DNA of 64,000 nucleotides, from positions 32,490,898-32,554,897 of the forward strand of contig NC_092577.1 in the NCBI RefSeq assembly GCF_037975245.1, given 5' to 3'. The notes beneath the pieces are model-generated. The model was not told where the DNA came from. It made no database searches and saw only the letters and a program-made list of their open reading frames with translations. This DNA comes from Apostichopus japonicus (lineage: Eukaryota > Echinodermata > Holothuroidea > Aspidochirotida > Stichopodidae). Each line of letters begins with the position of its first letter. Position 1 is the first letter of the stretch. Positions 42,202 to 54,267 of the stretch are shown here, piece by piece. The position numbers and the translations under genes were made by a program.

Positions 42202-45005
42202 GATCTCAGCATGACATAATGATAGCATCGATTTTAACTGGTAATAATATACCTAGAAAAAGAAACAGAGGGTAAACTGTTTTCAATCCTATTTGCATTA
42301 TTACATCACAGAAACTCACTTTTAAACTAGAATATCACCCGAACGGAGGAAGACTTTCCTTGGCTGTTGAGGGTGTTGTTGTTCATCACAAAGATAACTG
42401 TCACATAAGCTAAAGATGATGTTTGGGTTTCTGTAACCCCCGGCCTCCCCCCCCTCCTCTCTCTCTCTAACGTATACGTGGGGTTAAATCAGTCAGTCTG
42501 TAACGCAAAGCTACAGTTATGAAATGTTTCCCCGAAAGGAATGAAGGCGGTAGTGAAGAACTTAGCATGTATAGACTCCGGATGTTTGACCTGATTAAAT
42601 CACTTTGGCTTCGGCTTTGAGTACAACGTATTTGTATGCTGCCGTGTTGGACCAATCTAACCGTAACAGTAATTACTGACTTTGCGATCCGGGTTATAGT
42701 CATTGCCGACTTTGCAATTTAGCAGCCCCCCCCCCTTTTACAATTTTGCAAGGTCGATAAGAGTGACTCCATAGTGTTCCCTTTATGGAAACCAAAAATG
42801 GTTAAGCTTTTTCTAAAAATCGTAAAATCCTTGATTATGACTAGAATCATCCCTTTCCGTTGATGACTGTCGCTATGTACGTATTTCAGAGTAGCTTTAT
42901 AGACATATTTGCGACAAATATGAGATCCGAAACCATATTTACTTTAATGTGCTCGCTGTGGATACCCAAGGGGTCAAATTTTAGAAGATGAAATGTTGCG
43001 AAAATCTTCATTTAATACCTGAAATGTTTTCCATTGAGGTTTAACTAGTCTTCACACACCTTAAGTTTGCAAGAAAAAGAAGATATAAAATGGTCAGGTG
43101 GTGTATGAAACAACTCCACTCGTCGCCTCAGACGTATGATAAGTGTTCCTCGGTTGGGAAGTTGCAATGGTTCAAGTTGAGATTTAGATCATAATGTTTG
43201 ACTGTTTCTGTTATGTACGGAAGTAACATGATGAGGAATATTTCAAAATCGACTCAGTTTACTTATGCCGTGCCGTTCTGTTCGTATCCGTGGTGATTGT
43301 TTTGTTTAACGTATTATGTTAAGAATGTGGTCCATTCGGGGAAGTCATGATCCTGTTAGAGAAATGGAAGTAGGGTGGAGTATAGGGTGAGGGTGGACCA
43401 GGACGAAGATATTAAAAATCAATTTGGTCGTAGCAAGTAAGTTGATCTCACGATGGTTTGAATTCATAGCAACTGTTGTTGTTATCATAGCGTGGGCTTA
43501 GTGAATAGTACAACTCATTTTAAAAGATGAAAATTAATCTCTATCCCTCTCCTTTTATTTTGTGAGTGTTCGAGAGTGGAAGTTTGTAAAGAGCGGAGGT
43601 ATATGACTTTCAGCAATGAACATGTTTTACCATTTTCGTGACCGTTTCACAAGCAGATTATTCCGTGATCATATTTCGTTCAATAGGTTAAAGTGTGTAC
43701 CAGACTACCAGTACATCGGTACTTTGTGTGTATGGGTGAGCGTAGACACCCTTTATGTTACTGGTTTTGAGGGGAAATAATTGAGGGTGGGAAAGGGTGG
43801 GGGGGGGGATTCAATGTGTGTTTGGGTCAATGAATCCAAGCAAGTTCTGAAAAGGTAGAGCAGCCTTTGAAATATGTTATGTTTGTTTTTGCTATCTAGT
43901 CTATGAGATAAAAAAAACACATTTTTGCTTTCAAATATACGAAAAGTTAAATGTGATCTATATGCAAACGAATTATAAAAAACAAAGCACAATTTTTGCA
44001 TATACGGGTGTTCTTCTTAACGATAAAAAATCCAAAAACACATGTAAATATTATAAATAGAGTATATATATTATTGTCAATATATGTTGAATATTCATGG
44101 TTTATTGTTGTTAAAAATTGTTTTATACGGTTTCTTGCTATGGTAAGAAGGGTGACACTGCCACAAGCAATATTATATTACCAGACACAACAACATACAG
44201 AGCTTGACTTCACCGTATCATATTTCAAGCCTATCCAGTAAGCCAATCTCGTGAAAGCCTATACTGCACATGTGCGTTGTCATGGTGACAGTGGGTCAAT
44301 GTCAATGGCAACAGTCGCCAGGTTACTGCATAATCAACTTAGTGTCCTAGGATCCTTTCTGCATCAGTTGGAATAATAATATTTAACTAAACTTCGAAAT
44401 GTTGCTGATTAAATCGTAGCTCCCCTCTGCTGAAAAAAAAAATTGCATGTGGGATGTCCGGACGAGTCTAGTGAAATTTCGTGAAGATAATAATCCAGTT
44501 ATATTCATATCAAGGGCCCATCTTATCCCATTCTACAGTGGTGTGTATATACAAGCAACATGCCTGGTAATTTCGCAGTGAATTTGATATTGAGAGTCAT
44601 GATAATATTAAAAATGGAGATTGTTATGAACAAAACAGTATTTCAAGAAAGAATCCTGAGTTATTCTTTGAATATACATCCCATGTGGAAGAGGATTGGT
44701 ATAACATTCCTGCCCGTTGCTTATAAATACTGCAAACAATAAAATTCTCTCTGTTTTTTGTTGTTGTTGATATATTGCTATAAGGTGGCTTGTACAATAC
44801 CACGTCTTCTAATGCAATTTATTGTTTGATTATATGAATAAAAATGTCTTATCATTTACTCCAAACTGTACGCCGTCATGTTTTATTTTACAACATTTTC
44901 TCCAAACCACTTTCGTTGCTATGTAATCCTGCGCTGAACGAACATTTTCGTACTCTGCGCGCATTCTTCTCCACTTACGTGGTCCTTGTGCCACATAACA
45001 CCCGA

Positions 45006-45307
45006 TACACACAGAGAACATAGTATCTAGGCCTACTATAAATCTTTAAGTTTTGTACCACAGTAAAAAACTGGATCGTGCTATAAATCAGTAGCATATA
45101 CTATTAGGAGTACAGTAAGTGTACTGAGGTATGTCTAATCCCAACAAATCCAGTTTGATGCATTTTTGGGGGATTACATATCTTCAGTTCTTACTGTAAT
45201 CCTAATAGCACATGCTACCGATGTATCAGATTTATCAGCACGATCCAGTATTTACTGTGGTACAAAACTTAAAAAGTTATAGTAGTTACTGTAATCTCTG
45301 TGTGAAT
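45006..45307. mobile_element. Foldback MITE of about 300 bp
   Basis: The two halves are inverted repeats over more than 100 bp. For example TTTTGTACCACAGTAAA near 45053 returns inverted as TTTACTGTGGTACAAAA near 45251, CTGGATCGTGCT returns as AGCACGATCCAG, and CACACAGAG at the left end pairs with CTCTGTGTG at 45297-45305. The centre is a short loop near 45150-45170. It has no coding content. Confidence 0.8.
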
Positions 45308-45460
45308 CGGTTGCACTGAAAAGAACGTTAGCGTTCTTGTAGCATTCGTTGTATCACCCTATAGTTGCTTTAACACATAACTGCTTTCATTGATACAATC
45401 AGACGTCGGTTTAAAGACATCGTCCTAAATTTAACTGTATGAACTATTGGGAGCTTATAC

Positions 45461-45660
45461 ATGGTGCTTTTTAATAAAAGTCACCCATGGGGAACGAACC
45501 TGGGCACGAAAACCAAACGACTGATCCGCTCTCAACCCAGACCCTAGAGTAGATACTTTGACTGTATGATCATCGTCAGGTGTGTACCACGATTCCCTTA
45601 GAATGGGAACAGATACTACATATGATCTTAGCCACAAAGTCCGAGAAGCAGGGTACCACA
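45461..45660 (-). mobile_element. U2-snRNA-headed SINE, copy 2
   Basis: Read on the minus strand from about 45655, it has a U2 5' end (CTTCTCGGACTTTGTGGCTA, then AGATCATATGTAGTATCTGTTC). A body shared with the copies at 23745 and 57642 follows: ACACACCTGACGATGATC, then GAGAGCGGATCAGTCG, then TTGGTTTTCGTGCCCAGGT. It ends near a TTTTATTAAAAAGCACC stretch. U2 homology covers roughly the first 45 nt of the snRNA. Confidence 0.8.
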
Positions 45661-47576
45661 TTCGCACCCCGTCATCGAGGATTTCTGGCTTATGTACGCA
45701 GCGCTATTTGTTGATTACTCATTGCATTTAACAGGTGTGAATAGTCTCTACGTTTGCCGGGAATTTCGTAAAGGCTGTGCATAGCATGCGGAAGTGAGAG
45801 GAGCGGCAGGTTTGGGCTACATACAACCAAGGAGCTTTGTACCCGAATAGCAACTCCATTATACAAGAGTGGGGATACTGGCCCCAAACATTGGAAATTG
45901 TCACGTACATCAAAGTCGTCAAAAAAAAAAAAAAGTTAGGACAAAATCATTTGTTTGGCTAACAGGCCGGAAAAATGTGTCGTCATAATCAAGCCCCCCC
46001 CCCCCCCGTGCGCTAAAAGACTCAAATAACACTAGGTTAAGAGATGCGATGACACAGAAAAGAATACTAAACGTAAGATTAAAGACATTGACATTTCGAA
46101 AAACCTGATCTCAATATAAATTTGCTATTTCGCAGTAAAAGTTTCGAGATACAAAAGTCGCAATTTCGACTACTATTTTTGATGTCCCTTTTGGATTACC
46201 GTTGTAAGATGATTGCCTTCCGGTAAGACATTTGGCAGCCGACAACCGTACTGTTTCATTCTTATTTAAATCACAATGCTAATTTGCATGACAGAATTTT
46301 GAATGAAAACAGGAAAAGGAAAATAAGTCGCTTTGTCTGCTTTTTTATTACTTTTGTGGGTGTTTTTCGAGAGGGAGGGGGGGGGGGGGGTTGAGAGGGA
46401 ACCATGGCTAACGAAACTTAAATTAAACTGCTATTTCACTCGGCATCACATTTTCATGGTATAACTTCATTCCGTAAAAGTCAAAATCAAATCAATATTG
46501 CGCAATGCTTATTATAACCATTGATAGCAGCGGATAGCATTATAGTCTTACATAATGTTGACATCATTATACCAATATAGGCGCTTCACATTATATAGGC
46601 AAGACGGTTTTTTTTAATATGTCAGCTGATCCCTCCATTACAACCACGCACCTCCTTCACCCTCCTCAGCCCCCCCCCCCCCCCCTGGCACTTTCGCTCT
46701 CCTCGTCATTCTTTCCTCGATCAAATCCGGGTAATATGACGTCACTTTTATTGACAGTTCACTTGTCCTGAGTGAGAGAGGGAGGTAAGTTATACTTCCC
46801 CACGAAGGATGCCGATCCGAACCACATCTTTTAATAAAAAATAAATTATAATAGTAGTCAATTGCCAAAAAGCCAATTTAAACCAAGTCACGTCAATATC
46901 ATCGGTTTCTCAACAAGTATTTTCCCGTTTATATTATTAGCGTATTTTCAGGGATGCAATGTACAAAACAAAAGTATTGACATTTTCGGCAAGGAAACAT
47001 TTTTTTTACCCAAATATAATTGTTATATACGGGCAAGTGTCCCCAGTCTACCCCATCCCCTACCATACACAGACATCTTCTATTCTCTTTAAATGGCCTT
47101 ACGAAAATCCGATACGTATAACATAGATGAAGGAACAAAATGACACTTCATGTTTCCATGACGATGGATTACCCTAAAAGTAGAATACCACGGGAAACAA
47201 GAGAATAAGAAAGATCTGAAATGTTTTAAATACCAACTCATATACAGCCGAGGATTAGGACCGATGTTAAGACTTGGCTAATCTTAAAGAGTGCGTTCTA
47301 TGGCATCAGTATTATTGGATTACCAGCTGTGCTTTCCATGAGCTTTCCACATTGCAGTATGATGTTTCATGGTTACCAACGCGTACGGGAAATCGTGGTA
47401 CAACATTAGCCTAGGCTCTTCTAACCTAACACACTGAGCACAAAAGTATATAAATAGGCCTGCATAAACTTAGCGACGACATAGGTAAGCAATCATTACT
47501 CGCTTTTACATTTAACGTTTTAGCTTCTATTTTTGTGTAGTACTTTCTTGCTTTTACATGTGTTTACCTGTGGTTT

Positions 47577-47578
<2 letters not shown>

Positions 47579-47666
<88 letters not shown>
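47579..47666. repeat. (TA)n microsatellite
   Basis: AT dinucleotide run of nearly 90 bp followed by a TTTA repeat. Confidence 0.95.
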
Positions 47667-47669
<3 letters not shown>

Positions 47670-47750
47670 TTATTTATAATAAACAATAAATCTTAACCAA
47701 GTTTGGCCAAGATTCGTTAAAACTGGGGGTATAATTTACAATCATTTGTA

Positions 47751-47790
47751 CAGGCGCGAATCCAGGTGGGGCGGTGGATGGGGGAAGTAC
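47751..47790 (+). mobile_element. Transposon end, CAGGCGCGAATCCAGG type
   Basis: A terminal motif differing by one base from the 16-bp end of the element at 8378. I could not identify a partnering right end, so this may be a truncated relative. Confidence 0.4.
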
Positions 47791-48429
47791 CTCGGCCCAA
47801 TCCTTTCAACAGCACCAACAAATGAAATGGACACCAATGATAAACATCTGATTTATAGTCTACATAAGCCTCGAAATGCACCATTATTCGTCTAAAATGT
47901 TATATTATTTTATATTTAACCCCCCCCCCAAATCCCCTGTATGGGACCCCAGTGATACATCCCATATACTTTGTAAATCCCATATCCACCCTATCTTTGT
48001 GTACTTTAATAATTCACTATATGAGCGTGTACAGCTGAAGGCCATTAGAATACTCAAATTTACGCGTGCAAATTATTGTAATCTCTCTTTGATTTGATTT
48101 TGCTTATATGATTGTGTTTCTTGTTCTGTATCCTTCTTTGCTTTTTATTCGCAAGAACTTTTTGCATGCAGACAATCCTCCGAATTATTCCTAGACCTGG
48201 GAGTCGTTAATTTGTAATTGTATACAGCAGTGACCAGTATATTGTACATGACCTTCTAGCAATTTTGTGGTCAATACCGGTGAGCTATTTGATGGCACTG
48301 ATTTGTTGCATATTAATCAACCAAATAATGCGTTTATATCAACTTTGATTGTTTGAATATTTAGCTGCTTATATAGGAGTCGATCATTAAAATCATTTTT
48401 GCTACAATTTTTTCTTCATATACAGTTAA

Positions 48430-48437
48430 TGACGTCA
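48430..48437. promoter_or_regulatory. CRE-like palindrome just before the start codon
   Basis: TGACGTCA ends two bases upstream of the ATG at 48440. A polypyrimidine stretch and TACAG end at 48425, so a 5' UTR intron may splice here; then the palindrome would be in the mature leader. Function unknown. Confidence 0.3.
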
Positions 48438-48439
48438 CA

Positions 48440-50312
48440 ATGCCGTCACTGTCTGGTTTGTTTTATTTGATGATTGTGGTTTCATTGACATCCGCACATT
48501 TCGTTTTAGGTGAAGAAAAATCTTCACCATGTCGAAGATTCGAGCCGACGTGGCAAGTCAATTGGGAAAACCAAGAAGCCTTGGGAAATGAAAGCTTCAA
48601 TATTACTGACGTCATGGAATTTGTTGGTTTCTTATGGAACGCGAATTCGTGGATGGAAATGTTCGGGATGACTTGTGTTCAACATGCTCCATTGCTAAGT
48701 CAGATTAATATATCGGATTATGAAGCTACTATAGTTTATAATTTCTGTGAAAATATCGTTTCATCTCTCAGAGATGGAGATGAATGGAATTTTGGAGCAT
48801 GTTGTCGAAATGGATTTGAAGAGTTATTCCCAACAAGTAATATATCTACAAATTTCATTTACATATTAGACGTCTGTGAGATTCAGGAAAAGTGTCAAGA
48901 GCTTGGCTGTGAATTGGAAGATATGTTTCAACATATTATCGATTGTTATTTAATTAGAAATCATAGTGAATATCTGATCATTTCATTGGTCGAGAGATGG
49001 TCCCTCCCCTTTCTCGATATTTTGGATTGGCTGGGGCCGTCTGCTTTTTCGGGAGATGCATTTGCCCTCTGTTCTTCCTTACGTCGTGTAAGTGGTATGA
49101 AACTGGCTGTTATCATTAATGAAACCAAGAATATCTCAGCCTATTTTCTAGCGGAGTTGCTCGAATACCTTAAACTATCATCGTTCTGTCAACGGCAGCC
49201 TATCAGATATAACTACATGATTAACTTAACATTAGGTTTGTATTATACAAACGGTAGAATCGGCTTCTGTGAAGATCTATCTACTGCGCATGAACAAAGA
49301 GATTTTCACAGTTTGTCCTTATTCTTTTTAGATCACTTTCCAGTTGTAATAGGTGATAAGGATTGGTGTCAGGAAATCTTATCTGTAATAACGTACTTTA
49401 CACGATTTGAGTCGGATCCCGCCCTATGCACTTCATTACACAATTCTTTTCCATTCAATGACAGTGCAGACTTTAGCCAAACGATGTTTTACCGTAATCC
49501 AATGGTCGGGGCAATCGCTTTCATTGTCAAGCACACTTTAGAGGTTTACTCTATGCATGACTTTGCAACCGAATTTTGTAAATTGATTAATGTAACTGGC
49601 GATTACCCCACAAATTACTATTTACAAATGATATGTGAAATTGTCGGCACAAGTGATCTTTTTGACGTCGAAAGAAAATGTCTGGCAGCTTTTGTGCCCG
49701 GCAGTTCCACTAATCACGAAACATTTAATTTCTTCAGTATTAGACCGCTCACGGGCTCGTATCGATTAGCGATTGCTATCACCGCTGTCAAGAAAGTACT
49801 CAATCTAAGAGAAATATCCGGGTTTGAGCTGTGTGGCAGTTTAGGGGATTATTTTAATTTACGTCGAGAGAATCTTGAATCACTGTCTCGTGTCTTTCTT
49901 GGTGTTTTTCTGGGCGAAATACTCCCCATCGTCGCAAACTCTTGTAATGACTTTGCTAGTCATTTCGATGGGATACCTGATATTATCCAACATATCCTAC
50001 CAGTGATGATTAGTGAGGTAATACCAGTTTTCATCGGTTATGATCGATTCGATGAACTTTGCTTGGATCTTATCAATAGCATAAATACGCACGGTTTCAT
50101 CGAGGAGAGCGTTATACAAAATGTGAGTAACAGTATCATCTCTAACTTCCAGTCTAAAGCAGAGTGTATGAAACTCGTAGACTCATTTCAGCCGTTGCTA
50201 TCATCGATTGGTCTTCCTGACTTGAATAGCCTCCTTAATCAGACAACCAACTTTGAAAGTGTAGATTCTCTTTGCGGAACTTTGGTTTTCTTCATGAACC
50301 CTCCGTGTTACG
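48440..50312 (+). other. Exon 1: signal peptide plus about 600-residue unrecognised region
   Basis: A single uninterrupted 1873-nt exon, unlike the short module exons after it, ending ...CYG at GTAGGT. The region has 23 cysteines in the first 624 residues, including a CC pair (121-122) and a dense cluster at 146-169; amphipathic helical stretches lie between them. Without splicing the frame would stop five codons later, at 50324-50326. Confidence 0.8.
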
Positions 50313-53300
50313 GTAGGTTCATATAGCTTGTGCATGTTCAACATTCATAGCTTTATCAATGCACATGCACTAAGTTTTATCTTATTCAATTTATAATATT
50401 CAGTACTTCATATTTATTTCTATTTAGTTCAAGCAAGTAATAGCTCCTTGATTTAAGCATATTGCATATTTGTATTCCAGTAATTCGATTTTAGATAATT
50501 TTCAGTTCACTTGTACTTAATTGTTTCTACATCACTACGTCTAGCTATATATATCATACATATTTACTTGTCTCATATTTCATACGAAAAGTATCACTTG
50601 TGCTGGATGTTGTGCATCCTCCAACATTGTCCGTCTTCGCGCGCATTATTATCCATAGCAACGTCATGCGTTATGTGTCTTCACATTCGACATACTAAAA
50701 CTTACCATAGGAGCACGACGTCATGCTTACATGGTTATAGTTTCCATCTAAAAGGACTGCGGTTGATAATGGATTAAGTTGTTTGATTTTCGTGCTCAGT
50801 ATTTCGAGTGACTTTAATTAAAGTGCATCCATTAAAAAAATGTTTTTTTGCTGTTAAGGATCCATATGTGATATAAATGCGTTAACATTTGTCATGGTAA
50901 TACATTTTAACTTCAACTATACCCTTAAAAGTGTTATTCGTTAGTGCAAGTCACAAGTGCAATTATCCACATCCTAGAAAATTATCTTTAGGAAATGTTC
51001 TTCGTTGTCAAGGATATATGCGTAGAAAGTGTACTTTTTAGTTCATGGAAATGCACTTTCTAAAGGACATATCCTTACCTTTAAGCCTAACTGTATATGA
51101 ATGGATGATAACGTGGTAGTATATTTTTGACAAGTTCTGCGTTATGACGGTAACGTGTATGTGCTGCATATTCATTATGATTACGACATCACTAGCATTG
51201 CATTTATATTTACCTGACGTTCCCTGATTTGCTCATTCTCCATTTGAATTCAACAGAATCATTCACTGTGTCAATGACTCCATCAGCCGTGACCTCTGAC
51301 CCCTATGACGGGCTGACTTTTATTCAAACATTTCCGTACCGCTACGGTACTTATTCGGTGATGGACCGTAGCATTTCGGTTGGAACCGGGACTAACCTAC
51401 CAGTCGGGAGTTACAGCGAAGTCGTGAACCCTGCGTTTATTCGATATATGATTCCGAGTAAACGACTTTCGGCAAAACGACTATCGGAGGTCGGAGTATA
51501 CGTGCACATATTACGGTCACAATTCAACGTTAACAGTGAAGCGATTATAACAACAATAGCACAGTCTGACGACAGTAAGTTTTTACAACACGTTATTTCT
51601 AAATACCGCCATTATTTCCGGGATGGGTGGGCAATAGAGGGCGCAAACTAAGAGGCTACCACCTTGTATTTATTTCCTGTTGTTGTTTACTCTTTTTTAC
51701 AGAAATAACTTTCACTAAAGTGACACAAACAGTTTACCCTGGAGATGACATTACTCTTTCAGTGGCTCGACCACCTATTGTAAGAAATTACATTTGGCGA
51801 CACAATGGTAAGCCCTCGTGGAGGGGTAAGAATTCGATTACATTGAAATCTGTTACCCGTCAAAGTGCAGGAATTTATGAAATTCACAAGAAAAGAAGAA
51901 GGTCTTGGGCTAAACATGGAATAATGAGACTAATAATATATGGTGAGTAAGAAAATCATTTTTAGTTTTGCTGCCAATGTGTTTAATCAGGTTAATTTGC
52001 GCTGGCTAAGCACTGTATTAGTCCCGTTTAAGCACTGCTCCCCACTCCCCCCCCCCAGTACGCCCTGTCCGACCGCTCCCTAATCCGCGCCATCTTGTGA
52101 TATAACTATATTCTAACGTCGTCAAACTATAGAAGATATTAAACAGTCTTATCTTATAGCCTAATTGAACTGCTGATTTAGTTTTGTTGTTAATGAAAAA
52201 AGTGTTGTTGAATATTCATTACATTCAAGCTGAAAGTTTCAAGTGAATTTTCAAACACTGTTCAGCAAATAATCCGATTTGTTCCTATTGTAATGAGTAC
52301 GAAGAGTCAATGGATCATCTTTTTTGGCAATGCATTAGAGTCGGGGATGTATGGAATAACATTTGTATGGAAAGCTTCAAGTCAAGAGTTGAAATTAGTT
52401 ATGAAAATTGTTTGCTGTGGCTACTATGAAGACGAATTGAGGTGGTATAGTTTCACGATTTTTTATGCGAATTTTGCGAAATATTACGTCTATTGTTGCA
52501 AGATAAACAATACGTTACCAGCTTTTCAAGCATTTAAATATCAATTAGGTTTTTACCTGAATATTCAATTGTATATACTGCATACTAATTGTGAGAGGAT
52601 TCATGTACAAATGTATATTATAAAAAATAACCAAAATCAACTTCAAAGGTTAAGAGATTCTTTATGCTTCACATGAGGCACTTTGGCTGCTGTAACCCGT
52701 GAACATTATATGCCATTATTGCTATTCTTTTTGTTGTTGAAAAATGGAATATATTGTATGACATTCATGTAAAAGAAAAAATATATATATTCAGCAAAGT
52801 ACATTATATACTCTATTGTCGCTGCACTATTTCGTGTTATCCTCCTTTACAGATTGTCCGAAGGGTCTTCGCAATCCGCCTGATTGCAACGTTGGGTCGA
52901 AACTGGGTTCATGTCAAAATGTTGGCGTGTTACGACAGGAAGTGGACAAATGTATATGTACGCCTGGTTTCTATGGGGACCACTGCGAGCACTGTAAGTG
53001 TGATATATGCATCCACCAAGTATAGGCTTAGCCTAAATGAGTTGCTGTCAAGGGTGATTTGAAACAAATATAACCTAAGGTACAGAAGTGATATATTTGG
53101 TCACTAATTGTGAGAGTATTCATGACTTTTATAGAGACACTTTTTCTCGGTGTGGTTGGGGGGGGGGGGGGTTCGGGTCGGGTTCGTGTGAGTTCGGTTA
53201 TACTAAATTGCCAACAGGAATCCTACTTGCAATAACATTGCGTTACATACGTACGGATGCCGAGACAGGCCATGCTTCTGATTCTGAAATGTGGTTGTAA

Positions 53301-54267
53301 GAGAGAAAAAAAAATGCATTTTTAATATTAAAAAAAAAAGAAGATAAAACTGCAAAACGTAAGTTGAAAATAAAAATTAATTTGAATTTCCTCATTTTGT
53401 TTTCGTAAACTTCACTTAATCATCTCGTTTGGCATTTTGAGAGCTCCATGCATTTCTTTTCTGTTCCAGTTTATGGATTTGGTTACTTTGGGCAACATGA
53501 AGATCTGTCGTGTATAACGTACCTATGTTCCTCTTCACTGATATGTAAAGAAGATCCCTACGGATGCAAATGTGCTCCAGGGTTTTACGGAAAATCTTGT
53601 AGTACCGGTACAGTAATGTTCATCCTGAAACTACAGTATATCATACACTGTAACCAGCAATCCTTACAGAATTGGCGATCAGGAACGGAGGTGGCGGGGG
53701 ATGGGTGGGGGGAGGCAGAGAGGGAGGGGGAGGGAGGGGTGCCGGAAAAGAGGAGGAGAGCTGCTATGTACACTGTATTGTGGGTATTGACCGTAGCTGC
53801 ATATATATTGACTGTGCACTAGTGTCTAATTACCGACGGTAGCAAGCTGTGTGTGTATTTTCTGGGATCGATGGTGGTGTCTGACACTTCTGTTACACCT
53901 CATTCGAAACTAGGTCAGATTACCGGCGTGAGACGTTTCTTTGTGCGCGAGTCTTCACACCCTTTAACAACAAATCCCTCTTACAACACACTTATGTTGC
54001 AGTGCAATGTAAACTAATAATTGTACGGTATTGATTCTTGAAAAAAATGTAATTAGCTTCTTGTTGTGTTTTTTTATTTAAATTTTTTTTATTGCAGAAT
54101 GTCCTGCCGGTGTCTACGGAGCAGACTGTGAGGGCGTATGTCATTGCGCACAATCGAACGCGCTTCCCTGTGATTACGTCACAGGGGAATGCTATTCCGG
54201 AGTCTGTGCTGACGGTTGGACAGGATGGAACTGCCAAGAACCAAGAAACGATCATAATATTTCATAA
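48440..54267 (+). CDS. Secreted protein: novel Cys-helix repeat region, Ig-like, three EGF-like
   Basis: Six exons join in frame, all in phase 1, to give 959 residues: 48440-50312, 51257-51574, 51703-51942, 52853-52993, 53470-53607, 54098-54267. The start is followed by a signal peptide (LFYLMIVVSLTSAHFVLG). Residues about 30-624 form a Cys-containing, probably alpha-helical region with a recurring C-x-x-[LIF] motif (Cys 103, 211, 277, 310, 330, 380, 399, 465, 502, 541, 576, 612) and many N-x-S/T sites; I do not recognise it as a known family. Then come two Cys-free modules, the second Ig-like (YIWRHNG, later SAGIYEI), and three EGF-like modules ending CTPGFYGDHC, CAPGFYGKSC and CADGWTGWNC. 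The stop follows soon after, with no transmembrane segment. The Ig-Ig-EGF-EGF-EGF order resembles the N-terminal half of Tie receptors; this is inference. Separate genes for exon 1 and the rest are possible, but the phase-1 junction joins cleanly. Confidence 0.8.
51257..51942 (+). other. Exons 2-3: two Ig-like modules without cysteines
   Basis: Exon 2 (318 nt) and exon 3 (240 nt) are separated by a 128-bp intron. Exon 3 has the core Trp (YIWRHNG), a preceding strand VYPGDDITLSV and a late SAGIYEI in place of the usual D-x-G-x-Y-x-C, so an Ig fold without its disulfide is plausible. Exon 2 ends with ...SEVGVYVHIL, which also looks like a G-x-Y strand. Confidence 0.7.
52265..52676 (+). pseudogene. 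LINE reverse-transcriptase C-terminal remnant
   Basis: One frame from 52271 reads NPICSYCNEYEESMDHLFWQ and then C at the proper spacing, a zf-RVT type C-x2-C-x7-H-x4-C zinc finger found after LINE reverse transcriptases. It stops at TGA 52427; a second frame continues with LPAFQAFKYQLGFYLNIQLY, as in the C-termini of such LINE proteins. At least one frameshift and one stop show it is dead. It lies in intron 3 of the secreted-protein gene. Confidence 0.75.
52853..54267 (+). other. Exons 4-6: three EGF-like modules and stop
   Basis: Each exon is phase 1 at both ends (the last ends in TAA 54265-54267) and encodes one EGF-like or laminin-EGF-like module with the closing C-x-C-x-x-G-[FW]-x-G-x-x-C pattern. 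The last module is longer, with the start ECPAGVYGADCEGVC and a second Cys-rich half. The 12-residue tail after it is polar and has an NIS site. Confidence 0.85.
53766..53963. mobile_element. MITE with GAAGACTCGC ends, copy C (truncated left)
   Basis: Shares the central and right part of the copies at 26821 and 29470 (ATTACCGACGGTAGCAAGC, then GCGCGAGTCTTCACACCCT), but the left terminus is missing and a polypurine tract precedes it. It lies in intron 5 of the secreted-protein gene. Confidence 0.7.

Larger units (their letters stand above)
41631..48424. other. Intergenic spacer between receptor and secreted-protein gene
   Basis: No gene recognised. It contains a possible receptor poly(A) signal (42196), a foldback element (45006-45307), the second U2-headed SINE (45461-45660), a long AT microsatellite (47579-47666), a CAGGCGCGAATCCAGG transposon end (47751), and several G- or C-runs (for example 41795-41807, 42014-42042 and 46375-46390). 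Confidence 0.6.

Noticed and set aside
44830-45021. 63-residue minus-strand frame with a basic, protein-like composition
   Set aside because: No domain, no splice context, and it overlaps the end of the foldback element.
47990-48097. A possible reverse-transcriptase fragment (NNSLYERVQLKAIRILKF...)
   Set aside because: Too short and too weakly similar to the E-x-x-Q-x-x-A-x-R motif to support, with no flanking LINE sequence.
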